Counted from the first letter of the stretch, positions 26,447 to 35,297 are shown. The stretch: DNA of 64,000 bases from JADKAC01 sp964492065 (GCA_964492065.1 CAZBHH010000002.1:186001-250000), one strand, 5' to 3'. Numbers and translations: made by a program. The notes: a model not told the origin generated them from the letters alone.

Positions 26447-27373
26447 ATGACCAGGGATAAATTAATCGAAAATTTAAATAGAGTAGAAAAAATTGCATCC
26501 GCATCCAAATTACAGCGGTTGCTGGCACACCCGTTTAAATACATGTATGCCATTTTTTTCCGGGAAGTAATTTATAAACAGAGAAAAACAGAAAAGGCAG
26601 TTGTATGTACAACTTTTTTTGAAACAAAAATGCATTTGCTTCTGCCATCGGGAACGGACATATACCTGACCGGCGGGAAATCCCATGACTCTGAAATCAG
26701 GCTTGCCAAATTTCTCATTAAGAATCTGGAATCAGCGGATGTTTTCGTGGATGTAGGCGCTCACTACGGCTACTTTACGTTACTCGGTTCAAAATTGGTT
26801 GGCAATGCCGGGAGCGTATATGCGTTTGAAGCTTCACCGGCAACTTTTAAAGTACTCAGTAAAAACACCCGCAATGAAACCAATATCCATAAATTTAACC
26901 TTGCCGTTTCCGATGAAGTTTCCGGTGTGAAATTCTATGAATTTCCAAACTTGTATTCCGAATACAATACCCTGGAAACCGATCAATTTAAAAATGAAAA
27001 TTGGTTTGCAGAATACAAACCAAAAGAAGTCAATGTGCAGAGCATCATTTTAGGCGATTTCCTGTCGGAAGAAAAAATCCATCCGAAAATTTTCAAAATA
27101 GATGTTGAAGGTGCGGAAAACAAAGTGATACATGGATTGCGGGATTATTTAACGGTGCGCTCCCCTTTTGTAGTTATGGAATACCTGTCGGAATCAAGAG
27201 GCAATAAAGCGCACCGGGAAGCAGAAAGTAAACTCAACGCTTTGGGATACTTTTCCTTTGTTATTGACAAATCCGGCAATCTCAAAAAAAACGATAGTAT
27301 AATACAATACTTAAATGAAAATAAGTTTGAATCGGATAATATCGTATTCTCGAAAACGGGAAACGCCGGCTAA
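26447..27373 (+). CDS. FkbM-family SAM-dependent methyltransferase
   Basis: This codes for 308 residues from the ATG at 26447 (MTRDKLIENLNRV). The Rossmann domain has SAM motif I VFVDVGAHYGYFTLLGSKLVG, then VYAFEASPATFKVL for strand 2, and the family-typical KIFKIDVEGAENKVIHG near residue 230. FkbM enzymes O-methylate sugars or small molecules and are common in glycan loci. An upstream in-frame ATG at 26372 would add an unlikely Cys-rich N-terminus. Base composition is more AT-rich than in the neighbours, which may mean it was acquired. Confidence 0.88.
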   Translation: MTRDKLIENLNRVEKIASASKLQRLLAHPFKYMYAIFFREVIYKQRKTEKAVVCTTFFETKMHLLLPSGTDIYLTGGKSHDSEIRLAKFLIKNLESADVFVDVGAHYGYFTLLGSKLVGNAGSVYAFEASPATFKVLSKNTRNETNIHKFNLAVSDEVSGVKFYEFPNLYSEYNTLETDQFKNENWFAEYKPKEVNVQSIILGDFLSEEKIHPKIFKIDVEGAENKVIHGLRDYLTVRSPFVVMEYLSESRGNKAHREAESKLNALGYFSFVIDKSGNLKKNDSIIQYLNENKFESDNIVFSKTGNAG

Positions 27374-27465
27374 CAAAAACCTGCCGGCCTATTGCGCATT
27401 TGCAACCTATGAGGAATATTCAGTATTCGGATTTTGGGGATACCCGGGATATAAAATCATTTAAA

Positions 27466-27473
27466 TACATTTG
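27466..27473 (+). promoter_or_regulatory. TAnnTTTG promoter box at the nuclease gene start
   Basis: This reads TACATTTG and ends four bases before the ATG at 27478. If transcription starts at the usual distance from this box, the mRNA begins at or very near the start codon. Confidence 0.5.
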
Positions 27474-27477
27474 ACGG

Positions 27478-28005
27478 ATGAGGCAATGCATACCGGTTTT
27501 TCTTCTGCTCGCGATTGGTACCGCACACCCTGCATGCCTGTCAAAAAGCGGGCACCGAAATGCCGTAGCCTCCGGCACGCCGCCATCTGTAGAGCCGGTG
27601 TATTACGCGGTGACGAAAGTGGTGGACGGCGATACGTTCTGGGTGGATAACGGGACACCCAAGGGCATGAAAATCCGATTGATCGGGGTGGATGCCCCCG
27701 AATCCAGGAAGACATTTAACATGGAAACCGGGTATTTCGGAAAGGAGGCGAAAGCGTATTTGTCGGGGCTGTTAGACAGTAATGCGGTGAGACTGGAATT
27801 CGATGTGGACTCACTCGATCAGTTTGGCAGAACCCTCGCTTATGTGTATTTGCACGATGGAACTTTTGTAAATGCAGAACTTGTAAAAAATGGCTATGCA
27901 ATGGTAATGACCGTGCCGCCAAACGTAAAATACGCCGAGGAATTTATCAGGTTACAACAGGAGGCGAGAGAAAATAATAAAGGACTGTGGAAACAAACAG
28001 AGTAA
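27478..28005 (+). CDS. exported thermonuclease-family nuclease
   Basis: This codes for 175 residues: a signal peptide (possibly a lipoprotein, with HPAC as lipobox) and a staphylococcal nuclease (OB-fold) domain from about residue 40. The active-site set is visible: VVDGDTFWV (metal Asp), IRLIGVDAPES (Arg and Asp), GKEAKAYL (Glu) and FGRTLAYVYL (Arg). It should cut DNA and RNA outside the cytoplasm with Ca2+. The start is fixed by the promoter box just upstream. Confidence 0.9.
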   Translation: MRQCIPVFLLLAIGTAHPACLSKSGHRNAVASGTPPSVEPVYYAVTKVVDGDTFWVDNGTPKGMKIRLIGVDAPESRKTFNMETGYFGKEAKAYLSGLLDSNAVRLEFDVDSLDQFGRTLAYVYLHDGTFVNAELVKNGYAMVMTVPPNVKYAEEFIRLQQEARENNKGLWKQTE

Positions 28006-28327
28006 ATAGCAATCGATAATAGTTTGCATTCAAGCAGTTATTCAATTGTTTTTCAACTGACCTCCTTCAGCCTCCCGGTCCGGCAGTTTGTCAATTACAA
28101 CAACGGGCAAATTGTAATGCTGCCTGCACCGGGCAGACCAGGTGTAGAGTACATTGTATTTTCATACTCGCCCCGGGGCGGTATTTCGCAAAACGGGAAC
28201 ACCGTTTATCCGGTTTGATTTTTATTTTTGTTCGTCATTCTTTCAAAATGCACCCATTTACAGCAATGAAGATGCAAACCGCTTCACTGCGGGGATGGCA
28301 GTTGGAAAATGTTTTATCAAGCACGAA
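28006..28327. other. upstream region of the Crp/Fnr regulator gene
   Basis: These 322 bases hold a promoter box (28223-28230) and a leader of about 95 bases. A 64-codon open frame at 28024-28218 has no family features and is not called. Confidence 0.5.
28223..28230 (+). promoter_or_regulatory. TAnnTTTG promoter box of the Crp/Fnr gene
   Basis: This reads TATTTTTG and lies about 97 bases before the ATG at 28328. Confidence 0.45.
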
Positions 28328-28909
28328 ATGACCGAATTGCTCATAAAAAAAATCAGGGAATACGTAATCGCAGATGAACAAGACATCGCCGTTCTCGATG
28401 CGCTGTTCGTTGCGGGCACAATTGAAAAAGGCGCATTCCTGCACAGGGACGGCGACATAGTGCAACACGCCGTATTTGTTGAAAAAGGGCTTTTCCGCAC
28501 GTTTATTATCGACGAACAGGGCGTGGAACACATACTGCAATTCGCAATGGAAGGCTGGTGGACCGGCGACCTGGCAAGTTTCATAACAGGCAAGGCTTCC
28601 AGGTTTTACATCGAGGCGCTGGAAGACTCCGAGATACTCCGCATCTCCAAAGCATCCTGGGGCACACTGCTGGAAAAAGCGCCGTTTTTTTTAGACTATC
28701 ACCGCAAACTCGTCGAGAGGAGCCTGATTGCCACCCAGGAACGCCTCCTGGAGTCCTACTCGGTAGATGCCCGCCAAAAATACATCCGGCTGCTTCAGTC
28801 GTTCCCGGATATCTTACAGCGTGTGCCGCAGTACATGATCGCCTCTTACCTCGGCATGAGCCGGGAAACACTCAGCAGAGTGCGCAGCCAGATCGCATCT
28901 GAAAAATAA
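28328..28909 (+). CDS. Crp/Fnr-family transcription regulator
   Basis: This codes for 193 residues: a cyclic-nucleotide-binding-like beta-roll (about residues 25-120), a dimer helix, and a C-terminal winged helix with PQYMIASYLGMSRETLSRVRSQ as the recognition region. It lacks the N-terminal cysteines of Fnr, so it is not an obvious iron-sulphur oxygen sensor. The start at 28328 (MTELLIKKIREY) is the family start; the upstream open frame is rich in rare residues. It lies directly before yceI, whose promoter has an Fnr-type box, so yceI is a likely target. Confidence 0.9.
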   Translation: MTELLIKKIREYVIADEQDIAVLDALFVAGTIEKGAFLHRDGDIVQHAVFVEKGLFRTFIIDEQGVEHILQFAMEGWWTGDLASFITGKASRFYIEALEDSEILRISKASWGTLLEKAPFFLDYHRKLVERSLIATQERLLESYSVDARQKYIRLLQSFPDILQRVPQYMIASYLGMSRETLSRVRSQIASEK

Positions 28910-28922
28910 GCCATTTGCTTTT

Positions 28923-28936
28923 GTGATATAGATCAA
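28923..28936 (+). promoter_or_regulatory. Fnr-like operator upstream of yceI
   Basis: The sequence GTGAT-ATAG-ATCAA differs from the Fnr consensus TTGAT-N4-ATCAA at one base. Its centre is about 42 bases before the transcription start predicted from the promoter box at 28959-28966, the place used by class II activators. The gene just before it codes for a Crp/Fnr protein. Confidence 0.5.
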
Positions 28937-28958
28937 TGGAATGCATTATCCGCTGCAA

Positions 28959-28966
28959 TAATTTTG
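28959..28966 (+). promoter_or_regulatory. TAnnTTTG promoter box of yceI
   Basis: This reads TAATTTTG, with the Fnr-like box upstream. The leader to the ATG at 29096 would be about 125 bases. Confidence 0.5.
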
Positions 28967-29095
28967 TGTCAGCAATTTGCATAATGGCAACACGCCCGCG
29001 GTGATTGCGGCATTACCGCAAATGGAATTACCGAAGACGGGGCTGTTATTACAATGACAAATTATTCATTAACCAACATAAAAAATCAATACACT

Positions 29096-29635
29096 ATGCG
29101 TAAAATTAAATGGAGTATCGACCCGGCACATTCGCAAATTCAGTTTTCGGCGAGGCACATGGTCATTTCAAAAATCAAAGGAGAATTCGAACAATTCGAA
29201 GCGTGGATGGAAACCGACAACGAGCAAATGGAAAATGCCGAGGCATTTTTTTCTGCGGATACGGGCAGCGTCAACACCGGCAACCAAATGCGGGATAATC
29301 ATTTGCGCTCCGAGAGTTTTTTCAAATCCGAAGCCTATCCGAAACTGACATTCAACTCAACGGCTTTGGAGCGCAAGGGCGATGCGGATTTTACATTAAA
29401 AGGCGACTTAACCATACGGGATGTAACAAAACCCATCGAACTGGCGGTGGAGTTCGGCGGCATCGTCACCGATCCCTACGGCTTGCGCAGGGCGGGGTTC
29501 TCCCTCACGGGAAAATTAAACCGCAAGGAATACGGTATGGTGTATAACGATTTGATCGAAACCGGCGGCGCCGTCGTGAGCGACGAAATTAAACTGGATA
29601 TGCAGGTCGAGTTCACCCATCAACCCGCCAATTAA
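29096..29635 (+). CDS. YceI-family lipid-binding protein
   Basis: This codes for 179 residues that form a YceI-like lipocalin-type barrel, known to bind isoprenoid or other lipid molecules. Family motifs are WSIDPAHSQIQFSARHM, DNHLRSESFFKSEAYPKLTF, and GDLTIRDVTKPIELAVEF followed by GFSLTGKLNRKEYGM. There is no signal peptide, so it may stay in the cytoplasm. The ATG at 29096 was chosen over 29054 because the domain begins there. It follows a Crp/Fnr gene and has a possible Fnr-type operator. Confidence 0.92.
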   Translation: MRKIKWSIDPAHSQIQFSARHMVISKIKGEFEQFEAWMETDNEQMENAEAFFSADTGSVNTGNQMRDNHLRSESFFKSEAYPKLTFNSTALERKGDADFTLKGDLTIRDVTKPIELAVEFGGIVTDPYGLRRAGFSLTGKLNRKEYGMVYNDLIETGGAVVSDEIKLDMQVEFTHQPAN

Positions 29636-30031
29636 AAGTGGGTGATGCCCGGACAACATTGCAGTTGCAAAGGTAAATACCAACCTCTGCATTTATAATC
29701 TGTAAAACATTGAGGTGTTGCGGTGAGTCGTGGGCGCTTTGCCCCGGCTGAGCGGGATGTCTCAATGTTTTTTTATGCGGCGCTGCCGGGAGTATGCGCC
29801 CGGGCGGGAGAACCGGAAACATACTTCAAACGAACGTGCATCTCAGCGGGGAAAACACATGTGAAGTAAATGCAGGCTGTTCATAGAGTTGCGCCTCGAC
29901 CGGCATCGCAGCTTTGCCGGTCTTGCAAACGCAGAGTACCTGCAATATTTTTTAATATTTTTGACCGGGGATATGTCGCCGGAAGCGCAAGCTAAACACC
30001 GGCTCATTTAAAATCCTTTACCTGTACGTCC
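29636..30031. other. intergenic region after yceI
   Basis: These 396 bases contain a long hairpin with a T tract near the left end (29706-29774). The rest has no convincing coding region. Confidence 0.5.
29706..29774 (+). terminator. long-range stem with T tract after yceI
   Basis: Arms AACATTGAG and CTCAATGTT are separated by 46 bases that can form an inner GGGC/GCCC stem, and seven T follow. It looks like a terminator with an inserted, structured loop. It lies about 70 bases after the stop codon. Confidence 0.5.
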
Positions 30032-30280
30032 ATGAATCCAAACGAGTTATCCGGCCTCACCGATGGGGAATTACTGAAGGAGCACGAGAGCGCCCGATTA
30101 GCCAGGTCGCACTCCATAATCATCATGCTGCTGTTATTGGGTATTGCTGCGTTTTTCACCCTGCGTTTCGGCATCGGGCTGTTTACTTTTTTACTGCCGG
30201 TTTACGTGTTTATTCTGATAGGAAAAATGCGCACTGTCCGGATATTGGAGCGGGAAATGAAAGCCCGCAGACTGAAATAA
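30032..30280 (+). CDS. small two-helix membrane protein, unknown function
   Basis: This codes for 82 residues. An acidic, soluble N-terminus (MNPNELSGLTDGELLKEHESARLARS) is followed by two close membrane helices (about residues 28-43 and 46-64) and a basic tail that ends in EREMKARRLK. The pattern fits small Bacteroidota inner-membrane proteins of unknown function. It converges on pdhB. Confidence 0.55.
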   Translation: MNPNELSGLTDGELLKEHESARLARSHSIIIMLLLLGIAAFFTLRFGIGLFTFLLPVYVFILIGKMRTVRILEREMKARRLK

Positions 30281-30331
30281 CCCACCGCACAACCCGCTGC
30301 GCATTTTCAGTAGCGCTGCAAATGCCGCGGT

Positions 30332-31315
30332 TTATCGCTGTGCATACATCACCTCTTTCACTGCCCGTACCACTTTCGCCGGGTCGGGCAGGTATGCTTC
30401 CACCAGGTTGGGCGCATAGTGCATGCTCGTATCGGCGCCTGTTACCCGCCGCACCGGCGCATCCAGGTAATCGAATGCATCCTTCTGCACGCGGTAGGCA
30501 ATTTCCGACGCCACCGATCCAAACGGCCATGATTCGTCCACCACTACCAGGCGGTTGGTCTTTTTCACCGAGGCGGTTATCGCATCCATATCCAGCGGGC
30601 GTATTGTGCGCAGGTCTATTACTTCGGCCTCCACCCCTTCTGACGCCAGGATATCCGCTGCGGCGAGCGCCACTTTCATCATCTTGTTAAACGATACAAG
30701 CGTTACATCGCTGCCCGGGCGTTTCACATCGGCTTTGCCTATGGGCAGGTAATATTCTGCTTCGGGCACTTCGCCCATATCGGAATACATCAATTCGCTC
30801 TCCATAAAAACGACGGGGTCGTCGTCCAGGATTGCCGATTTCAGCAATCCCTTGGCATCGTATGGGGTGGAAGGTGAAATCACCTTCAGCCCCGGCACAT
30901 TGGCGTACCAGCTCTCGAACACCTGGCTGTGCTGCGCTCCCAACTGGCCGGCGCTGCCCGAAGGCCCGCGAAATACGATGGGACAACTGAACTGGCCGGC
31001 GCTCATCGCCATCATTTTCGCCGCCGAGTTCACCACCTGGTCTATGGACAACAAGGCGAAATTCCAGGTCATGAATTCCACGATCGGACGCAGCCCGTTC
31101 ATAGCCGCCCCCACGCCGATGCCGGCAAAACCCAGTTCGGAGATCGGCGTATCTATCACCCGCCGCTCGCCAAACTCATCCAGCATACCCTGGCTGACCT
31201 TATAGGCGCCGTTGTACTCTGCCACCTCCTCGCCCATCAGGAATATGCGATCGTCCTTCCGCATCTCCTCGACCATCGCCTCCCGCAACGCTTCCCTGTA
31301 CCGTATTGATCTCAT
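30332..31315 (-). CDS. pdhB: pyruvate dehydrogenase E1 component, beta subunit
   Basis: This is the beta subunit of a thiamine diphosphate-dependent 2-oxoacid dehydrogenase E1, most like pyruvate dehydrogenase. It forms an alpha2beta2 complex that makes acetyl groups for the E2 component. Typical stretches are MGEEVAEYNGAYKVSQG, RVIDTPISELGFAGIGVGAAMNG, GQLGAQHSQ, VIDLRTIRPLD and the C-terminal SMHYAPNLVEAYLP. The length of 327 residues is normal. The alpha subunit gene is not beside it. A promoter box lies just upstream. Confidence 0.93.
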   Translation of the reverse strand: MRSIRYREALREAMVEEMRKDDRIFLMGEEVAEYNGAYKVSQGMLDEFGERRVIDTPISELGFAGIGVGAAMNGLRPIVEFMTWNFALLSIDQVVNSAAKMMAMSAGQFSCPIVFRGPSGSAGQLGAQHSQVFESWYANVPGLKVISPSTPYDAKGLLKSAILDDDPVVFMESELMYSDMGEVPEAEYYLPIGKADVKRPGSDVTLVSFNKMMKVALAAADILASEGVEAEVIDLRTIRPLDMDAITASVKKTNRLVVVDESWPFGSVASEIAYRVQKDAFDYLDAPVRRVTGADTSMHYAPNLVEAYLPDPAKVVRAVKEVMYAQR

Positions 31316-31329
31316 CGAAAATGTTTTTG

Positions 31330-31337
31330 CAAAGATA
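31330..31337 (-). promoter_or_regulatory. TAnnTTTG promoter box of pdhB
   Basis: On the minus strand this reads TATCTTTG and ends 14 bases before the ATG at 31315. Confidence 0.6.
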
Positions 31338-31662
31338 GCGAAAACATGTCGGCAAAGGCAGCGATGCCACAGCGGTCGCCTTCACTGTACATTGGATATT
31401 TCACTGCGGATGTTTTACCGCATTGCGCAATTCGAATCCGGGTATTTGCCGTATTGCGGGAATCGAAAATACGGGTGTGTATGGACATGGTATTACCGGA
31501 TGCGCTCGGCAGGTAATTACAACCGGTGTGTAACCATCCGCATAGCGCCAACGGAGTGGTGGGCGTCCGCATCAACCGCATCTAAACCAACCGGCACCCT
31601 GCTTCAACCGCCTCTACTCATTTCGGAGACCGGCGTTTAAAAACACATAGCAGTTTATCCGC
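31338..31662. other. intergenic region between pdhB and the DUF5916 gene
   Basis: Apart from the pdhB promoter at its left edge, I see no gene, repeat or clear terminator in these 325 bases. Confidence 0.5.
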
Positions 31663-34119
31663 TCACTTCTTTTTCAGGTACAAATAATCCAGGTAGTACA
31701 ATATTTTGATCGAGAAATTATTATCCTGTGGCGAGTCAAACACCTTATCGAGGTTGTCAAAATAGTTAGGTGCAATTTCGGAACCAAAGGTGTAAATCGC
31801 ATTCTTCCAAACCAGACTCAGCTCACTGCCGGGCGCAAAATACCAGGTATATACAAAGTCGATATTAAATGCGTTGAAACTGATATCGTCCCCCGAACTG
31901 CCATCCGACAAAAAGCTGTTGTACGAAGTACTTCCCAGCCCGCCGTCCGCCTCCAGGTTGTAGAACGCATTATATGCCGCATAGCTCCAGTAATGCCGCA
32001 GGTTGATGCTGAACGCCATCGCAATACCGGGCGAGTAAGAGACGTACAGCGATCCCTCTATCGTGCGCACATCCCGCCGGCCGAAGACGATGCTGTCTTC
32101 CAGGGTATGCACCCACCCGACATCGTTATTCCAGGTCTCGCTGTACACGCCCGCTGTACACGAGATTTTATCGCTGATGCGATAGGTGGGAAACACCCCG
32201 ATATTGAACCGGAATCTCCCCTCCTCGTCAAACCACCTGTAATTCATATTCATACTTCCCGCCAGTTTTTTGCTGTAATCCGTATTGAAGTAGCCCCCGA
32301 TATTATTGTTGACGGGGAAAGTGTAATACCGCCCCGGGCTGCGGGGTTCGAAATAATCGTATGTCGTCGCCGGTTCGCCGTAATAAAACAACATGCCGCC
32401 CATGTTGTTTTTCAATACTCCCTGCGCCTGCAGATACATACTGAAATTCTGAAATGCATCGGGTTGCACCAACCGCGAATAGGTCGCAGAAAATAAGGCG
32501 CTCACGCTGTTGAATTTCCATACCGGATCGTAGATACTGTAACTCGCATCCGCCGTGTAATCGATAAAATTATTGATCTGTTCAAAGCCCATATCATTCG
32601 GGTTATACCCGGGGCTCATATAATCCACGGCGACGCCGTAGTTGAACTGCCCGCTGATTTCATACAGGCTGAAGGACATGCTGCTGCCGCTGCGGTTCCC
32701 CGATTGCCCGCCGTAAAATTGCTGCGAAACACTGCCGTCTGCGCTCAGCTCCAGCGCCTGGCTTTTATTGCGCAACGCCAGCCCCCCGGCGCTCACATTG
32801 GCATCGTAATAGCTGCCGTTGCGCATCACATTCGTATTCGCAAAATAAATATCCGAATTGTTGGGCAGCGATTGATCGAACACGACAACGCTGCGGTTGG
32901 TGAGCGGGTTTGTCGTGATTTGTTTAGCGTTGCCCGCCGCATCCCGCACAGTGGCAAAGGTCTCCGCCTCGACCGCATTGAATATGCCGATACCGGTATT
33001 GCCCGCGGTGCGCCCCGAAATTTTAAATGCATTCAACAATTTCGCATTTTGCGGATTGGACACTACTACATCGCCTTCCGCCAGTCCGTCGTAAACCTCG
33101 AAAAATCCCAATGGCCTGCCGCCGATGCGCCGGGTGTAAAAAATATCGCCCTTGTCGAACAGCTCCAGGCCTTCGGTAAAAAACTGCCGCTTCTCGTTGT
33201 AATACACTTCGAAGGGCGTGAGGTTTAATATCTGTTCATCGCTTTGCACCTGCCCGAAGTCGGGTATCAGTGTCATATCCAATGTAAAGGCATCGCTGAT
33301 GCCGTATTTCAGGTCGGCGCCGCCGTTAAAAGCAGTACTCGATGTCGTCATGTCGTTGGCCGCATCGCGGAATACGTCGTAATACAATGACACATAAGGC
33401 GACACCGACAGCCGCAGCGGCGCTTCGATATCGCTGATTCCCGACAACAAGCCTGCCTGCCGCAGCCAGCCGCTCTCCCCGGGGTTGATATAACTCCAGG
33501 AGCTCTTGTCGCGGTGGTGTTTTACATCTCTGAAAAACTGTATGCCCCACTGTTGCTCTTCCCTTTTCGGGAAGCGTATCGCCGAATAGGGTATGCGCAT
33601 TTCGGCTATCCAGCCATGCTGTGTAATTTGTGTTGCACTCTGCCACACGGCATCCCATGATAAATCTTCATTGTTGCCGTCTATCACCTTGGCGTCGTTT
33701 TGAACACCACTCGCCATCAGTACAAATTCAAAGCCGTTCAATCCGTCGAGGTAGGTATCTATTGCGATGCCGAAAAAATCGCCGCTACCGAATCCATCCC
33801 TGCGGCCGAGTTCGGTAATGATGCTGTCGGGGGCCGGATCGTACATGACTGCGCCAAAGTAAATCGCCGTATTATCGTACAACACCCGCACTTCCGTTTT
33901 ATACGCCGATGGTAAGTTGTTGCGGTATTCAAACTGGATGAAGTCGGTGGCTATCGCGGCTGTCTGCCAAACCGCCTCGTCGAGGGCGCCATCTATTTTT
34001 ATTGTGGCGTCGGTGCGGACGGCGATGAGCTCCTTTTTGTGTTTTTCAAATGGCGCTTCCTGTGCCATTGCCATTGCAGACGTCATCAGGAAGGCTATTA
34101 ACAGGCGGGTGGTATGCAT
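31663..34119 (-). CDS. DUF5916 outer-membrane protein with CBM9-like domain
   Basis: This codes for 818 residues with a signal peptide (to AMAMAQ). A CBM9/DOMON-like domain follows at about residues 35-210 (IKIDGALDEAVWQTAA, LYDNTAIYFGAVMYD). The rest is the DUF5916 region, rich in aromatic beta-strands that suggest an outer membrane barrel, including FDLTPFEVYYNEKR-like NLTPFEVYYNEKRQFFTEG and YTRRIGG. Such proteins are common in Bacteroidota, often near TonB transport or peptidase genes; the role is not established. The gene appears to be transcribed alone. Confidence 0.88.
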   Translation of the reverse strand: MHTTRLLIAFLMTSAMAMAQEAPFEKHKKELIAVRTDATIKIDGALDEAVWQTAAIATDFIQFEYRNNLPSAYKTEVRVLYDNTAIYFGAVMYDPAPDSIITELGRRDGFGSGDFFGIAIDTYLDGLNGFEFVLMASGVQNDAKVIDGNNEDLSWDAVWQSATQITQHGWIAEMRIPYSAIRFPKREEQQWGIQFFRDVKHHRDKSSWSYINPGESGWLRQAGLLSGISDIEAPLRLSVSPYVSLYYDVFRDAANDMTTSSTAFNGGADLKYGISDAFTLDMTLIPDFGQVQSDEQILNLTPFEVYYNEKRQFFTEGLELFDKGDIFYTRRIGGRPLGFFEVYDGLAEGDVVVSNPQNAKLLNAFKISGRTAGNTGIGIFNAVEAETFATVRDAAGNAKQITTNPLTNRSVVVFDQSLPNNSDIYFANTNVMRNGSYYDANVSAGGLALRNKSQALELSADGSVSQQFYGGQSGNRSGSSMSFSLYEISGQFNYGVAVDYMSPGYNPNDMGFEQINNFIDYTADASYSIYDPVWKFNSVSALFSATYSRLVQPDAFQNFSMYLQAQGVLKNNMGGMLFYYGEPATTYDYFEPRSPGRYYTFPVNNNIGGYFNTDYSKKLAGSMNMNYRWFDEEGRFRFNIGVFPTYRISDKISCTAGVYSETWNNDVGWVHTLEDSIVFGRRDVRTIEGSLYVSYSPGIAMAFSINLRHYWSYAAYNAFYNLEADGGLGSTSYNSFLSDGSSGDDISFNAFNIDFVYTWYFAPGSELSLVWKNAIYTFGSEIAPNYFDNLDKVFDSPQDNNFSIKILYYLDYLYLKKK

Positions 34120-34269
34120 ACAGGGTTTTCGTTGCGCAATATTAGCATCTGCGCTCTTAATAAAATCCCAAGGATAGCTTAAATCTTGTTAAATGGTTGG
34201 CGGGGTGCATCTTATATCCATAATAATAATTTTTAGTTACAGCCGAGAACCCTTTATCTGGTGCTGTTT

Positions 34270-34645
34270 CTAACGGCTCTTTACAAATCTTGCTTGCATT
34301 TGTCTTGCTAATTGACAAACGGGAATGGGTATAGAGTCAATTAAATATACATCTTCTCCTTCGTTTAATTGCTGTGCTATTTTTTCATTTAATGCCATCA
34401 GCATCGGGTATAATCTTTTTCTCCTTCTATTGAAATTGCTCCTGTCAATCAGGTTTTGAAAATCACTTGCATGACCTGATTTTAATTTCCCAAAAAAAAA
34501 TTTTACCGTCAATCTCAGACGACTCACAGGTGAGCAACAGAGCAATAATTTCTGCATCACTCATCTTGGGCATGCGGGGATATGTTTGAAAATTCCCTTG
34601 CTGGTTTATCGTATTTGCAAAGAACGATTGGTAATTGTAATTCAA
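34270..34645 (-). pseudogene. IS982-family transposase, frameshifted and 3'-truncated
   Basis: Two overlapping frames together give about 125 residues of the N-terminal part of an IS982-type transposase. The first frame (34645 leftward) reads KMSDAEIIALLLTCESSEIDGK, and the second reads FFGKLKSGHASDFQNLIDRSNFNRRRK and ends with YLIDSIPIPVCQLARQMQARF. The frames join at a run of nine T (34492-34500 on the plus strand), where one base too many breaks the frame. The remaining DDE domain is missing. The element is therefore dead, and no partner inverted repeat is seen. Confidence 0.8.
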
Positions 34646-34665
34646 GAAAACTTATCGAAATCTCG

Positions 34666-34755
34666 CTTTAAATTGTGCATAATCAGTAACGACTTAAGTG
34701 AAGTAAAATTCATTACTAATGTACAGCATTTCGGTATTTTATGCACAATTTCTTT
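34666..34755. mobile_element. MITE-like 82-bp inverted-repeat element (candidate)
   Basis: A perfect 13-base inverted repeat, AAATTGTGCATAA (34670-34682) and TTATGCACAATTT (34739-34751), bounds an 82-base AT-rich segment. CTTT directly flanks both sides (34666-34669 and 34752-34755), as a target-site duplication would. It lies just upstream of the IS982 fragment. A regulatory palindrome is the alternative. Confidence 0.35.
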
Positions 34756-34803
34756 TCAATATCCTTTTGTTTATTTTAATCGCACAAGGCGTTACAAGTT
34801 AAT

Positions 34804-35274
34804 TTATTTTTCCTCTTCGGAAGGCATATACGTTACAGGGCTGCATTGGGCGAATTTGCACTTTGCCTGCATAGGGAACTGATAGGTTTTGATAAACTGG
34901 TTGAGCAGGGTTTCAAATTGTTCCTGTTTTTCTTCCGGTATTTCAGTTCGGAAACTGTAAAGAAAATAATCAACTTTTCCCTGTTCGTTAAAATAGATGC
35001 GGTTAAATCCATGTGTAGGTTCATCCCAGAAAAAATTATTTTGTTTTAAATACTTTCCGAATTCCTGCAGCATATTCTGATAACTTTCAATGTAAGCTTC
35101 TTCGTTCTCACCAAAAACGGCTTTTGTTGAATCAACGTTTAATCCGCTCTGGTAAATACTATCCATGTGAGGCCCCCGCAAATGCAAAGCACCGGCTTCG
35201 TCAAAGCTCACTGCAAGTTGTGAAAATATAGTAGTTGTACATAACAGGCAGGCATAAAGAAAATACATTTTCAT
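34804..35274 (-). CDS. exported protein of unknown function
   Basis: From the ATG at 35274 this codes for 156 residues with a signal peptide (MKMYFLYACLLCTTTIFSQ). The mature part is acidic and aromatic, with FNRIYFNEQGKVDYFLYSF, then EKQEQFETLLNQFI and the end FAQCSPVTYMPSEEEK. The layout loosely recalls TonB C-terminal-like folds, but I cannot assign a family. A promoter box precedes it. The upstream extension to 35487 is another frame over the neighbouring gene. Confidence 0.6.
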   Translation of the reverse strand: MKMYFLYACLLCTTTIFSQLAVSFDEAGALHLRGPHMDSIYQSGLNVDSTKAVFGENEEAYIESYQNMLQEFGKYLKQNNFFWDEPTHGFNRIYFNEQGKVDYFLYSFRTEIPEEKQEQFETLLNQFIKTYQFPMQAKCKFAQCSPVTYMPSEEEK

Positions 35275-35289
35275 AGTTAGAAGTTTTCT

Positions 35290-35297
35290 CAAATATA
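35290..35297 (-). promoter_or_regulatory. TAnnTTTG promoter box of the exported protein gene
   Basis: On the minus strand this reads TATATTTG and ends 15 bases before the ATG at 35274. Confidence 0.5.

Noticed and set aside
28024..28218. 64-codon frame before the Crp/Fnr gene
   Set aside because: No family features, no promoter of its own, and it ends where the regulator leader starts.
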